A stretch of DNA of 38,064 nucleotides from an uncultured Collinsella sp. (lineage in GTDB: Bacteria; Actinomycetota; Coriobacteriia; Coriobacteriales; Coriobacteriaceae): NCBI GenBank assembly GCA_959600835.1, contig CAUGNQ010000016.1, positions 1-38,064 on the forward strand. The letters run 5' to 3'. Position numbers and translations under genes: made by a program. This document shows positions 16,088-22,809 of the stretch, piece after piece. Position 1 is the first letter of the stretch. Each line of letters opens with the position of its first letter. The notes under the pieces are model-generated. The model was not told where the DNA came from. It saw only the letters and a program-made list of their open reading frames with translations, and made no database searches.

Positions 16088-16330
16088 GCCGCTCGCAATC
16101 TTTCAAAAGGTTTTGAACAAATAGTAGCTCACTGTGCAATGTTTCTCATCTTTCGACAACTTTTCAAAACCTGTTGAAAACTTTGGAAAACGGGCGAAAA
16201 GTTCTCAACATTGCCAACATGACCTGTTGAAAACTGGATGAAATATCGTGAAAAGTTGCCATGTACCGCTAAATCGAGCTTGGCTTATGGGGGAACCGTG
16301 TGAACTGCGCAACCTTTTACCTTTGATTTC
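16088..16330. promoter_or_regulatory. DnaA-box-like cluster upstream of the dnaA operon (second half of a bipartite origin)
   Basis: No gene is present. Box-like sites are TTTTGAACA 16111-16119, TTTTCAAAA 16161-16169, TGTTGAAAA 16172-16180, TTCTCAACA 16202-16210 and TGTTGAAAA 16225-16233. Two copies of ACCTGTTGAAAACT (16169-16182 and 16222-16235) repeat exactly the inverted site at 12969-12982 beside the dnaA stop. The dnaA-operon promoter must lie here (a possible minus-strand -10 TACTAT is near 16121-16126), so DnaA autoregulation is likely by analogy with other bacteria. Confidence 0.6.
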
Positions 16331-16360
16331 TTGACATTTGAACATTGATTTCCCTACAAT
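16331..16360 (+). promoter_or_regulatory. Promoter of the rpmH operon
   Basis: A perfect TTGACA at 16331-16336 and TACAAT at 16355-16360, 18 bases apart, point to rpmH. About 65 bases of leader follow before the start codon. This is the strongest sigma-70 type promoter in the window. Confidence 0.8.
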
Positions 16361-16432
16361 CTTCAAGCTCACGTGTCTATATCTGCGTCCGCGCCCCCGC
16401 GGACACTCGAAATGCAGCAGGAGGAACTTAAG

Positions 16433-16567
16433 ATGAAGCGTACGTATCAGCCTAATAAGCGTAAGCGTGCCAAGACCCATGGCTTCCGTGCCCGTATGGC
16501 CACTAAGGGTGGTCGTGCCGTGCTCGCCCGTCGTCGCGCCAAGGGCCGCAAGCGTCTCACTGTCTAG
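16433..16567 (+). CDS. rpmH: 50S ribosomal protein L34 (44 aa)
   Basis: This is a small basic protein of the large ribosomal subunit. The entire family pattern is present: MKRTYQPNKRKRAKTHGFR at the start, RMATKGGR in the middle, and the Arg/Lys-rich GRKRLTV end. The upstream in-frame ATG at 16373 is rejected because GGAGG lies eight to nine bases before 16433 and the family starts at MKRTYQP. It heads the run rpmH-rnpA-yidD-yidC-khpB. Confidence 0.98.
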   Translation: MKRTYQPNKRKRAKTHGFRARMATKGGRAVLARRRAKGRKRLTV

Positions 16568-16587
16568 CAGCGATACACACATCTCGC

Positions 16588-16926
16588 ATGAAGACTATTA
16601 AGTCTCGGCAAGATTTCGAGCATGTGTTCAGTCAGGGGCGTCGTTTCAATCACCCTCTGATTCGAATGACCATATGTGAATCGGTTGGCGAAGGCGACTC
16701 CGGAAGGGTCGCCTTCGTTGGTGCTAAACGGCTCGGTTGTGCTGTCGTGCGCAACCGTTCTAAGCGTGTGATGCGCGAGGCCGCCCGCAGCTGCGGATTT
16801 CCCGTTGCGGGTTATGACATCATCTTGTTCGCAACTCCCAAGACGAGGGATTCCTCGCCGCAGGAGATGGACAAGGCATTGCGTTCGCTTATGAAACGCG
16901 CCGGCGTTGCCGGGGAGGAGCGATGA
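16588..16926 (+). CDS. rnpA: Ribonuclease P protein component (112 aa)
   Basis: This is the basic protein partner of the RNase P RNA, which removes 5' leaders from pre-tRNAs. The family signature RNRSKRVMREAAR is seen around residues 56-68. It follows rpmH by 20 bp, the usual bacterial arrangement. No good ribosome binding site precedes the ATG, so initiation may depend on translation of rpmH. Its stop overlaps the yidD start by 4 nt (ATGA). Confidence 0.95.
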   Translation: MKTIKSRQDFEHVFSQGRRFNHPLIRMTICESVGEGDSGRVAFVGAKRLGCAVVRNRSKRVMREAARSCGFPVAGYDIILFATPKTRDSSPQEMDKALRSLMKRAGVAGEER

Positions 16927-17147
16927 GCAACCACGTTTTGCGACGTGTTGCCATCGCTCCTATTCGCATATATCAACAGGTTATTTCGCCCTTATTGCCT
17001 GACGCCTGCATTTATTACCCAACGTGCTCGCAATACGCCATCCAGGCGATTGAGAAGTACGGTGTTTTGAGAGGCTGCTGGCTTGCCGTGAGGCGCATCG
17101 CTCGCTGCAATCCCCTGCACGTCGGCGGTTATGACCCTGTGCCCTAG
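16923..17147 (+). CDS. yidD: Membrane protein insertion efficiency factor YidD (74 aa)
   Basis: This is a small amphipathic protein thought to assist YidC-dependent membrane insertion. The family core is complete: IRIYQQVISPLLP, the Cys-containing YYPTCSQYA, and the end RCNPLHVGGYDPVP. The start codon overlaps the end of rnpA, and yidC follows 29 bp later, so rnpA, yidD and yidC form one translational chain. Confidence 0.96.
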   Translation: MSNHVLRRVAIAPIRIYQQVISPLLPDACIYYPTCSQYAIQAIEKYGVLRGCWLAVRRIARCNPLHVGGYDPVP

Positions 17148-17176
17148 CGGGCACTCGCTATCGGAGGAAAACTTAC

Positions 17177-17947
17177 ATGTGGGATTGGATCGTTAACATC
17201 CTTTTCGAGCTGCTCAAGCTCATCCAGACCTTTGCGGTCGACTGGGGCCTGTCCATCATCATCCTGGTGGTCATCATCCGTCTGCTGCTGACGCCGCTTA
17301 TGCTCAAGTCGACCAAGTCGACGGCTCGCATGCAGGTGCTGCAGCCCAAGATGCTCGAGATCCAGGAGCGCTATGCCGACGATCCCCAGCGTCAGGCCGA
17401 GGAGATGCAGAAGTTCTACAGCGAGAACAAGTTCAACCCCATGGCTGGTTGTCTGCCGCTTCTGATTCAGATGCCTATCCTGTTTGCCCTGTTTACGCTG
17501 CTTCGTAACCTGCCGCAGTACTTTAACGAGGGCACGTTCTCGTTCTTCAACATCCTGCCCGACCTGACCACCACGCCGAGCGCTTCCTTTGCCGATGGCT
17601 TTATGGTTGCACTGCCTGCGCTGGTCTGCCTGATCCTGTTTGCCGTCCTGACCCTGATTCCGCAGCTCTATATGTCGCGCAACCAGACCGGCCAGCAGGC
17701 CCAGAGCATGCGTATGATGGCCGTTGTCATGACGGTCATGATGCTTTGGATGGGCTGGAGCCTTCCCGTTGGTGTTCTGCTGTACTACGATGTGTCTTCT
17801 GCCTGGCAGGTTATCCAGCAGATCTTCGTGACACAGAAGGTTATCGACAAGGCTAAGGCCGATGAGGAGGAGCGCCTCAAGAACGCTCCGCTGCAGGTCG
17901 AGGTTACCCGTCGCGAGAAGAAGCCGCGCCCGCACAAGAAGAAGTAG
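17177..17947 (+). CDS. yidC: YidC/Oxa1-family membrane protein insertase (256 aa)
   Basis: This inserts proteins into the cytoplasmic membrane, alone or with SecYEG. Several hydrophobic segments are visible, at about residues 24-45, 92-112, 140-165 and 183-212. The conserved hydrophilic-groove Arg lies in VVIIRLLLTPLM (about residue 38). A helical hairpin follows (QPKMLEIQERYADD, then KFNPMAGCLP). The tail is strongly basic (KKPRPHKKK), as expected for ribosome contact. There is no lipoprotein-type signal Cys, unlike Bacillus SpoIIIJ. GGAGG lies about nine bases before the ATG. Confidence 0.95.
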   Translation: MWDWIVNILFELLKLIQTFAVDWGLSIIILVVIIRLLLTPLMLKSTKSTARMQVLQPKMLEIQERYADDPQRQAEEMQKFYSENKFNPMAGCLPLLIQMPILFALFTLLRNLPQYFNEGTFSFFNILPDLTTTPSASFADGFMVALPALVCLILFAVLTLIPQLYMSRNQTGQQAQSMRMMAVVMTVMMLWMGWSLPVGVLLYYDVSSAWQVIQQIFVTQKVIDKAKADEEERLKNAPLQVEVTRREKKPRPHKKK

Positions 17948-17965
17948 TCGGGATATCAATCTTAT

Positions 17966-17977
17966 TTAGGTACCTAA
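17966..17977. repeat. 12-bp palindrome TTAGGTACCTAA, copy 1
   Basis: This perfect palindrome lies between yidC and khpB, just before the khpB ribosome binding site. An identical copy is at 21470-21481, after the last gene of the parAB run. Function is unknown; see findings. Confidence 0.5.
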
Positions 17978-17992
17978 CTTTTGGAGTACGTT

Positions 17993-18562
17993 ATGTCTGA
18001 AGAGATCATCGAGGATATGCTTGAGGAGGTTGCCCCGCAGATTGTGGGCGATTATCCCGAGATTGCACAGCGCTACAAGGCCGGTGAAGAGCTGACCGAT
18101 GAGGAGCTCGACACCATCGCCGATGTTGCGATTTCCATTCTGCGTTCCATCCTTTCGCACTTCGATGCCGCCAACTCTCCTATTGATGAGTACGAGGGTG
18201 ACGAGGGCGAGCTGATTTTGGATGTTACCGCTCCTGATCTTGCTGTTCTCATTGGCCGTCATGGTCGTACCCTTGATGCCCTTCAGGTTATGTTCTCTTT
18301 GCTGGTGAGCCGCAAGCTTGGCTTTAGGTATCCGGTTGTAGTGGACGTCGAGGGATACAAGAGCCGCCGACAGGACAAGGTTGCCTCCATGGCTCAGTCT
18401 GCTGCCGAGCGTGCCATCCGCACTCATAAGAGTGTTTCGCTTCCGCCCATGAATGCCTACGAGCGCCGACTGGTTCACATTGCACTTCGTGGCAATGATG
18501 CCGTCGATACTCATTCTGAGGGTTCTGACCCCGATCGCCATGTGGTGATTGTTGCTCGATAA
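17993..18562 (+). CDS. khpB: KhpB/Jag RNA-binding protein with KH and R3H domains (189 aa)
   Basis: This is an RNA-binding protein usually encoded after yidC; in Firmicutes it works with KhpA and affects cell elongation and division. A KH domain with the GxxG loop IGRHGRTLDAL is seen near residues 84-94. The R3H motif appears as YERRLVHIAL near residues 154-163. The N-terminal Jag_N domain found in Bacillus is replaced here by an acidic segment of about 60 residues. An upstream in-frame TTG (17981) is rejected: TTGGAG at 17981-17986 is the ribosome binding site for the ATG at 17993. Confidence 0.92.
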   Translation: MSEEIIEDMLEEVAPQIVGDYPEIAQRYKAGEELTDEELDTIADVAISILRSILSHFDAANSPIDEYEGDEGELILDVTAPDLAVLIGRHGRTLDALQVMFSLLVSRKLGFRYPVVVDVEGYKSRRQDKVASMAQSAAERAIRTHKSVSLPPMNAYERRLVHIALRGNDAVDTHSEGSDPDRHVVIVAR

Positions 18563-18582
18563 TCTACTCGAGCTTATGCTAA

Positions 18583-18612
18583 GGGGACGTGGTTTCCACG
18601 TCCCCTTTTTTT
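18583..18612 (+). terminator. Terminator closing the rpmH-khpB operon
   Basis: A perfect 10-bp stem (GGGGACGTGG / CCACGTCCCC) with a 3-base loop is followed by seven T residues, 20 bases past the khpB stop. It separates this operon from rsmG-parAB. Confidence 0.95.
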
Positions 18613-18658
18613 GTCAAAAGTTCTCGATACACTGATTTTTGTCAGAAAGGAGCTTTCG

Positions 18659-19396
18659 TTGTTAGTACTTACTGAGCAGCAAGCTGACGAGATGTTGAGT
18701 TGCCTAACTTCCTATTGCAAAGAGTATTCCTCGAGCGTAACTGATGTTGAGCTGAGGAAATGTATCAAGCATTTGGATTTGGTTTTGGAAACAAATAAGA
18801 CAACCAATCTCACCCGTATTCTCAACGTAGAAGATGCTGCAGTACTTCATATCCTCGACTCACTTGTTTTACTCCCCTATATCAATAAGGCTCCTGAGGG
18901 AGCTTTGCTCGATATGGGTACAGGTGCGGGCTTCCCTGGTATTCCGTTAACCATAACCACGCATCGTAAAGCTACTTATATTGACTCTGTTGGTAAGAAG
19001 GTTGATGCCGTCAATTCTTTTGTTCATGCTCTTGGGTTGAAACATGCTCATGCGGTCCATGATCGTCTTGAAGAATATGCTCGAAGCCATAAGAAGCAGT
19101 TCTCTGTCGTAACTGCCCGCGCACTGGCTCCTCTACCGATTCTTGTTGAGTATGCAGCTCCGTTCCTCAAGGATGGAGGGCTATTTGTTATCACCAAGGG
19201 CAATCCTTCGGATGAGGAGCTTGCTTCTGGCATGTCAGCAGCTAAGATTTGTGGCTTCACTTTGCTTCTGAATGACGCAATCGATTTGCCTGAGGGCTTG
19301 GGCCACAGGGAGTTCATTGTTCTTAAGAAGAGTCATCCAGCATCTGTTTCATTGCCTCGTGCAAATGGCATGGCAAAGAAGAATCCGCTTGCCTAG
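18659..19396 (+). CDS. rsmG: 16S rRNA (guanine527-N7)-methyltransferase RsmG/GidB (245 aa)
   Basis: This uses SAM to methylate G527 of 16S rRNA; loss of the homologue gives low-level streptomycin resistance in several bacteria. The SAM-binding motif LLDMGTGAGFPGIPL is seen near residues 82-96. The start is the TTG at 18659, because AAAGGAG sits six bases before it; a longer frame from 18611 would begin inside the preceding terminator. Codon third positions are clearly AT-richer than in gyrase or yidC, as in parA and parB downstream. The stop is directly followed by the parS array. Confidence 0.93.
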   Translation: MLVLTEQQADEMLSCLTSYCKEYSSSVTDVELRKCIKHLDLVLETNKTTNLTRILNVEDAAVLHILDSLVLLPYINKAPEGALLDMGTGAGFPGIPLTITTHRKATYIDSVGKKVDAVNSFVHALGLKHAHAVHDRLEEYARSHKKQFSVVTARALAPLPILVEYAAPFLKDGGLFVITKGNPSDEELASGMSAAKICGFTLLLNDAIDLPEGLGHREFIVLKKSHPASVSLPRANGMAKKNPLA

Positions 19397-19397
19397 A

Positions 19398-19413
19398 TGT
19401 TTCACGTGAAACA
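19398..19413. other. parS centromere site 1
   Basis: This is the perfect 16-bp palindrome TGTTTCACGTGAAACA, identical to the widely conserved chromosomal ParB-binding site. It begins two bases after the rsmG stop. Confidence 0.95.
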
Positions 19414-19436
19414 TAATGGATACTAACAACTTGCAG

Positions 19437-19452
19437 TGTTTCACGTGAAACA
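19437..19452. other. parS centromere site 2
   Basis: This is a second perfect copy of TGTTTCACGTGAAACA, exactly 39 bp from site 1. Confidence 0.95.
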
Positions 19453-19475
19453 TGGCAGTTGATATCGAATCGGAA

Positions 19476-19491
19476 TGTTTCACGTGAAACA
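19476..19491. other. parS centromere site 3
   Basis: This is a third perfect copy, again exactly 39 bp from the previous one and 40 bp before the parA start. The array lies about 6.5 kb from the proposed oriC, the usual origin-proximal location. Confidence 0.95.
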
Positions 19492-19530
19492 TCCTCCGTT
19501 TGACAGCTTTAATACACACCAGGAGGGACC

Positions 19531-20331
19531 GTGGGATTTCGCGACGTTAAGCGTTCTAAGAACGCAAAAGACACGCGTATCATTGCAATCATCAATCAAA
19601 AAGGCGGCGTCGGTAAGTCAACAACGGCTGTAAACCTTGCAGCAGCACTGGGTGAGCAGGGTCGTAAGACACTGATTGTCGATTTTGATCCGCAGGGAAA
19701 CAGTACCAGTGGATTTGGAATTGAAAAAGAAGACCTTGATCACTGCATCTATGATGCATTGTTGAATGATGTGCCGGCAGAATCGCTTGTTCTTGATACA
19801 AATTGCAAAAAGGTATTCGTAATTCCAGCTACGATTCAGCTTGCAGGTGCTGAAATTGAGCTCGTAAGCGCAATTGCTCGTGAAACCCGCCTCAAAGACT
19901 TGCTTGAGCCGATTCAGGACGAGTTCGATTTTATTTTCATTGACTGTCCTCCTTCGCTCGGCCTGCTTACAATCAATGCCTTGACCGCAGCAGATAGCGT
20001 TTTGATTCCAATCCAGTGTGAGTATTACGCACTCGAGGGCGTTACGAAGCTGCTTGAGTCAATGAAGATGGTCAAATCACGTCTGAACAAGGGCTTAGAC
20101 ACCTATGGCGTGCTTATGACCATGTATGACTCACGTACTTCTTTGTCGAATCAGGTTGTTGAGGAAGTTCAATCGTACTTTGGTGATAAGGCGTTTAAGA
20201 CGCTGATTCCCCGTACTGTTAAAATCTCTGAAGCTCCGTCTTTTGGAGAACCGGTAATTACCTATGCACCTCAAAATAAGGGTGCAAAAGCGTATATGAA
20301 CCTTGCAAAAGAGGTGATCAAGCGTGCCTAG
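19531..20331 (+). CDS. parA: Chromosome partitioning ATPase ParA/Soj (266 aa)
   Basis: This is a Walker-type ATPase that drives segregation of ParB-bound origins and, in B. subtilis, also regulates DnaA. The deviant Walker A motif KGGVGKST covers residues 24-31, with the signature Lys. Walker A' (VDFDPQGNSTS) and Walker B (FIFIDCPPSLG) follow. The GTG start has AGGAGG four bases upstream. The parS array lies between it and rsmG, so ParB spreading could influence its expression. It overlaps parB by 8 nt. Confidence 0.96.
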   Translation: MGFRDVKRSKNAKDTRIIAIINQKGGVGKSTTAVNLAAALGEQGRKTLIVDFDPQGNSTSGFGIEKEDLDHCIYDALLNDVPAESLVLDTNCKKVFVIPATIQLAGAEIELVSAIARETRLKDLLEPIQDEFDFIFIDCPPSLGLLTINALTAADSVLIPIQCEYYALEGVTKLLESMKMVKSRLNKGLDTYGVLMTMYDSRTSLSNQVVEEVQSYFGDKAFKTLIPRTVKISEAPSFGEPVITYAPQNKGAKAYMNLAKEVIKRA

Positions 20332-21229
20332 TGCAAAGAAACGCGGTGGATTGGGACGCGGACTCAATGCTTTGGTCTCAGAGGCTGAGTATGAGACCGG
20401 TGGTTCTGCTGCATCTGCTTCAAATACAGCATCTGAAACAAAACTACCGGTTGAGGATATCGTTCCCAACCCTAATCAACCGCGAATTCACTTTAATGAA
20501 ACTGAACTTCGCGAGTTGAGCGAGTCAATCCAAGAACATGGCGTTTTGCAGCCGCTTTTGGTTCGCAAGCATGGAAACGGCTATGAGATCATCGCTGGTG
20601 AGCGTCGTTACCAGGCGTCAAAGCTTGCTGGTCTTGAGGAGCTGCCTGTCATCATTAAAGATGTTAATGATGAAGAGATGCTGGCTCTTGCTCTTATCGA
20701 AAACCTTCAGCGTTCTGATCTGAATCCCGTCGAAGAGGCTAAGGGCTATCGCCAGCTCATTGATGCCAGCGGTATGACCCAGGAGGCATTGTCGAAGGCA
20801 GTAAGCAAATCACGCTCTGCAATTACAAATTCGCTGCGCCTTCTCGATCTCCCCGAAGTAGTTCAGCAGATGATTTTTGAGGGTAAACTTACTGCTGGTC
20901 ACGCACGTGCGATTCTTGCAGTTCCCTATGAGGATGCTCGAATTCGACTTGCAGAGAAGGTTGTTGCGGAGGGCCTTTCTGTAAGAGCGACAGAAAATCT
21001 TGCTCCATTGTTTTCTGCCGGAGAGACACCTAAGACGCCGCGGCCTGCAACGCCTCAGTCTTTTAAAAAGGCTGCGCGTGTACTTCGTCAGGTATTTAAT
21101 ACCAACGTGCGCGTGAAAAGCTCGCGTGGAAAGAATAAGATTGAGATTGAGTTTAAAGACGAGGAAGAGCTCTCTCGTATTCTTGGTGAAATGATTCAGT
21201 TTGATCAAGGAGGCCAAGATGAGGAATAA
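20324..21229 (+). CDS. parB: Chromosome partitioning CTPase ParB/Spo0J (301 aa)
   Basis: This binds parS, then clamps and slides along DNA in a CTP-dependent manner to form the partition complex and load SMC. The CTP-binding motif is GERRYQA at residues 92-98, with ENLQRSDLNP further on. A helix-turn-helix (MTQEALSKAVSKSRSAITN) comes next, then a C-terminal dimerisation domain rich in basic and acidic residues. The N-terminus (KKRGGLGRGLNAL) fits the ParA-stimulating basic segment. The GTG start lies inside the end of parA, indicating coupled translation. Confidence 0.96.
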   Translation: MPSAKKRGGLGRGLNALVSEAEYETGGSAASASNTASETKLPVEDIVPNPNQPRIHFNETELRELSESIQEHGVLQPLLVRKHGNGYEIIAGERRYQASKLAGLEELPVIIKDVNDEEMLALALIENLQRSDLNPVEEAKGYRQLIDASGMTQEALSKAVSKSRSAITNSLRLLDLPEVVQQMIFEGKLTAGHARAILAVPYEDARIRLAEKVVAEGLSVRATENLAPLFSAGETPKTPRPATPQSFKKAARVLRQVFNTNVRVKSSRGKNKIEIEFKDEEELSRILGEMIQFDQGGQDEE

Positions 21230-21473
21230 GATTTTAACTGCGATTGCATTGGTGACGACTGTCGCGGCCGGTGCCTTTGCTGGCTATAAGATCACGACAG
21301 ACGATGAACTTCGAGGTCGTTTGCTTCGTGGTGCGCAAGATATTGTCGATACTTCCAAGAAGAAAATGGATGTTATGACAGAAGATGTTGCCATGCGCAC
21401 TGCTCAGGTAACGAAAAATCCTAAGATTAATCAAGGTTGGGTTAGCAACCAATGGGAAAATGTAGGCTATTAG
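21219..21473 (+). CDS. Small putative membrane-anchored protein after parB (84 aa)
   Basis: I do not recognise a named family. The protein starts with one hydrophobic helix (about residues 4-22, KILTAIALVTTVAAGAFAGY), then a charged segment that may be a helix (DDELRGRLLRGAQDIVDTS) and a short polar tail. The layout resembles YtxH-like or cell-envelope stress peptides, but that is only a shape match. The ATG at 21219 lies inside parB (11-nt overlap) with AAGGAGG seven bases or so upstream, so it is translated with ParB. The context suggests a possible link between the partition complex and the membrane. Confidence 0.7.
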   Translation: MRNKILTAIALVTTVAAGAFAGYKITTDDELRGRLLRGAQDIVDTSKKKMDVMTEDVAMRTAQVTKNPKINQGWVSNQWENVGY

Positions 21474-21481
21474 GTACCTAA
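21470..21481. repeat. 12-bp palindrome TTAGGTACCTAA, copy 2
   Basis: This is identical to the copy at 17966-17977 and overlaps the stop codon of the small membrane protein gene. The two copies bracket khpB, rsmG, parS, parA, parB and the small gene. Confidence 0.5.
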
Positions 21482-21501
21482 CAATTACCCTGCATATTTT
21501 G

Positions 21502-21546
21502 AGCGGCCCTTGTCTGATTCATGAGACAAGGGCTGCTTATTTTGTC
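21502..21546 (+). terminator. Terminator after the parAB operon
   Basis: CCCTTGTCT and AGACAAGGG form the core stem, extended by AGC/GCT outside a mismatch, with an 8-base loop. A T-rich tail (TTATTTTG) follows on the plus strand. Confidence 0.8.
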
Positions 21547-21598
21547 CGTAAACAATGGGGAAGCTAGCAGCGGTCCAAAATTGAGGTCAATAAATGAA

Positions 21599-21633
21599 AC
21601 GGCCCCTGTTGCATATCCTGCAACAGGGGCCGT
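21599..21633 (-). terminator. Terminator of rlmN
   Basis: This is a 14-bp perfect stem (ACGGCCCCTGTTGC / GCAACAGGGGCCGT) around a 7-base loop. On the minus strand it is followed by the T-rich TTCATTTATT. It ends the convergent rlmN transcript and may also stop readthrough from parAB. Confidence 0.8.
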
Positions 21634-21637
21634 CCGA

Positions 21638-21653
21638 TGTTTCACATGAAACG
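21638..21653. other. Imperfect parS-like site between parAB and rlmN
   Basis: TGTTTCACATGAAACG differs from the perfect parS sites at two of 16 positions. It lies 2.1 kb from the main array, just past the rlmN stop. Confidence 0.45.
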
Positions 21654-21671
21654 TTTTGGAGTGCGACTCCC

Positions 21672-22724
21672 CTATGCGCTCTTCTGAACTTTGAAGCGCT
21701 GCTTCAGCTGACCGCAGGCGGCATCAATATCATTGCCGCGAGAATTACGGATCGTGGTCTCGATGCCACGAGACTCAAGGCGGCGCTGAAGATCCTCAAC
21801 CTTATGAATCGGAGACGGCTTGAGCGGGCTGCCCTCGATGTCGTTAAGCTGAATCAGGTTAACGTGGCACAGCGTTCCCTCGCAGAAGTCGCAGAGTGCC
21901 TGCATCTCGGGATTCGTATCGTTGACGCCTTCGATCATGGCATACTCATAGGTCGGGCGGCGGCCAGTCTTCTCGGTGTAGAGCTGAAGCGCCTCGTGCA
22001 GGCGGAGCAGCGTGTACTTCTTAACACCGGGCATAAGCTTATTGCGCGTCGACTGGATGGCGGAATGCAGCGACACGGCAAGCGTGAACTGCTCGGGGAT
22101 GTCGGCAAATTTGCGAATTCCAGGAATAACGCCGCTGGTAGAGACGGTGAGGTGACGGGCGCCGATACCGATGCCATCGGGGTCGTTGAGGATACGCAGT
22201 GCCTTGAGAACCTCGTCGTAGTTGGCAAACGGCTCGCCCTGGCCCATGAACACAACGCTCGTGGCACGCTCGCCAAAGTCGTTGGATACATGAAGCACCT
22301 GGTCGACGATCTCCTGAGCTGTCAGCGAGCGCTTGAGGCCGTTAAGGCCGGTGGCGCAAAAGGCACAGCCCATGCCACAGCCTGCCTGGGTGGAAACGCA
22401 GACGGAAAGCTTGTTACGACGGGGCATACCGACAGTCTCGACGGAAATGCCGTCGTGGTACTCGAGCAGATACTTGCGAGAGCCATCTTTGGAAACCTGC
22501 TTGGTGAGCTCGGTCGGCGTGTCAAAGGCAAAAGCCTCTTTAAGCTGCTCGCGGAAAGCCTTGGGAAGGTTAGTCATATCATCAAACGAACAAACGTTCT
22601 TCTCAAAGACCCATTCGATGAGCTGCTTCGCGCGGAAGGCGGGCTGGCCGAGTTCTGCCACGAGCTCGCGAATATCGTTTTGGCTCAAGTCGCGAATGTC
22701 CTGAGATTTAGTCCTGGGATTCAT
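21672..22724 (-). CDS. rlmN: Dual-specificity rRNA/tRNA adenine-C2 methyltransferase RlmN (350 aa)
   Basis: This is a radical-SAM enzyme that methylates C2 of A2503 in 23S rRNA and A37 in some tRNAs. The 4Fe-4S cluster motif CxxxCxxC is at Cys116, Cys120 and Cys123. The two catalytic cysteines are present as Cys109 (LSVCVSTQ) and Cys337 (DAACGQL), matching E. coli Cys118 and Cys355. GQGEP, the SAM-binding loop, is also seen. The length fits RlmN and nothing suggests the resistance enzyme Cfr. AAAGG lies about five bases before the ATG. It is divergent from ddl, sharing an 85-bp intergenic region. Confidence 0.94.
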   Translation of the reverse strand: MNPRTKSQDIRDLSQNDIRELVAELGQPAFRAKQLIEWVFEKNVCSFDDMTNLPKAFREQLKEAFAFDTPTELTKQVSKDGSRKYLLEYHDGISVETVGMPRRNKLSVCVSTQAGCGMGCAFCATGLNGLKRSLTAQEIVDQVLHVSNDFGERATSVVFMGQGEPFANYDEVLKALRILNDPDGIGIGARHLTVSTSGVIPGIRKFADIPEQFTLAVSLHSAIQSTRNKLMPGVKKYTLLRLHEALQLYTEKTGRRPTYEYAMIEGVNDTNPEMQALCDFCEGTLCHVNLIQLNDIEGSPLKPSPIHKVEDLQRRLESRGIETTIRNSRGNDIDAACGQLKQRFKVQKSA

Positions 22725-22739
22725 GGAAGCCTTTCGATT

Positions 22740-22769
22740 TTGGGGAAACGTAGAGGGTATCGCTACAAT
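22740..22769 (+). promoter_or_regulatory. Possible ddl promoter
   Basis: TACAAT at 22764-22769 is preceded after 18 bases by TTGGGG at 22740-22745. The -10 is good and the -35 is partial. It sits in the rlmN-ddl divergent gap, 40 bases before the ddl start. Confidence 0.4.
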
Positions 22770-22809
22770 ATGGTATCAGCTGCAGAAATTATAGAGGAGG
22801 AGTCTGCCC

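Noticed and set aside
18611..18658. Longer N-terminus for RsmG starting at TTG 18611
   Set aside because: The codon lies in the T-run of the khpB terminator, and a strong ribosome binding site precedes the TTG at 18659.
21672..22724. Cfr-type antibiotic-resistance methyltransferase
   Set aside because: The length, N-terminal region and overall sequence fit the housekeeping RlmN branch; the radical-SAM motifs alone do not separate the two, but nothing favours Cfr.
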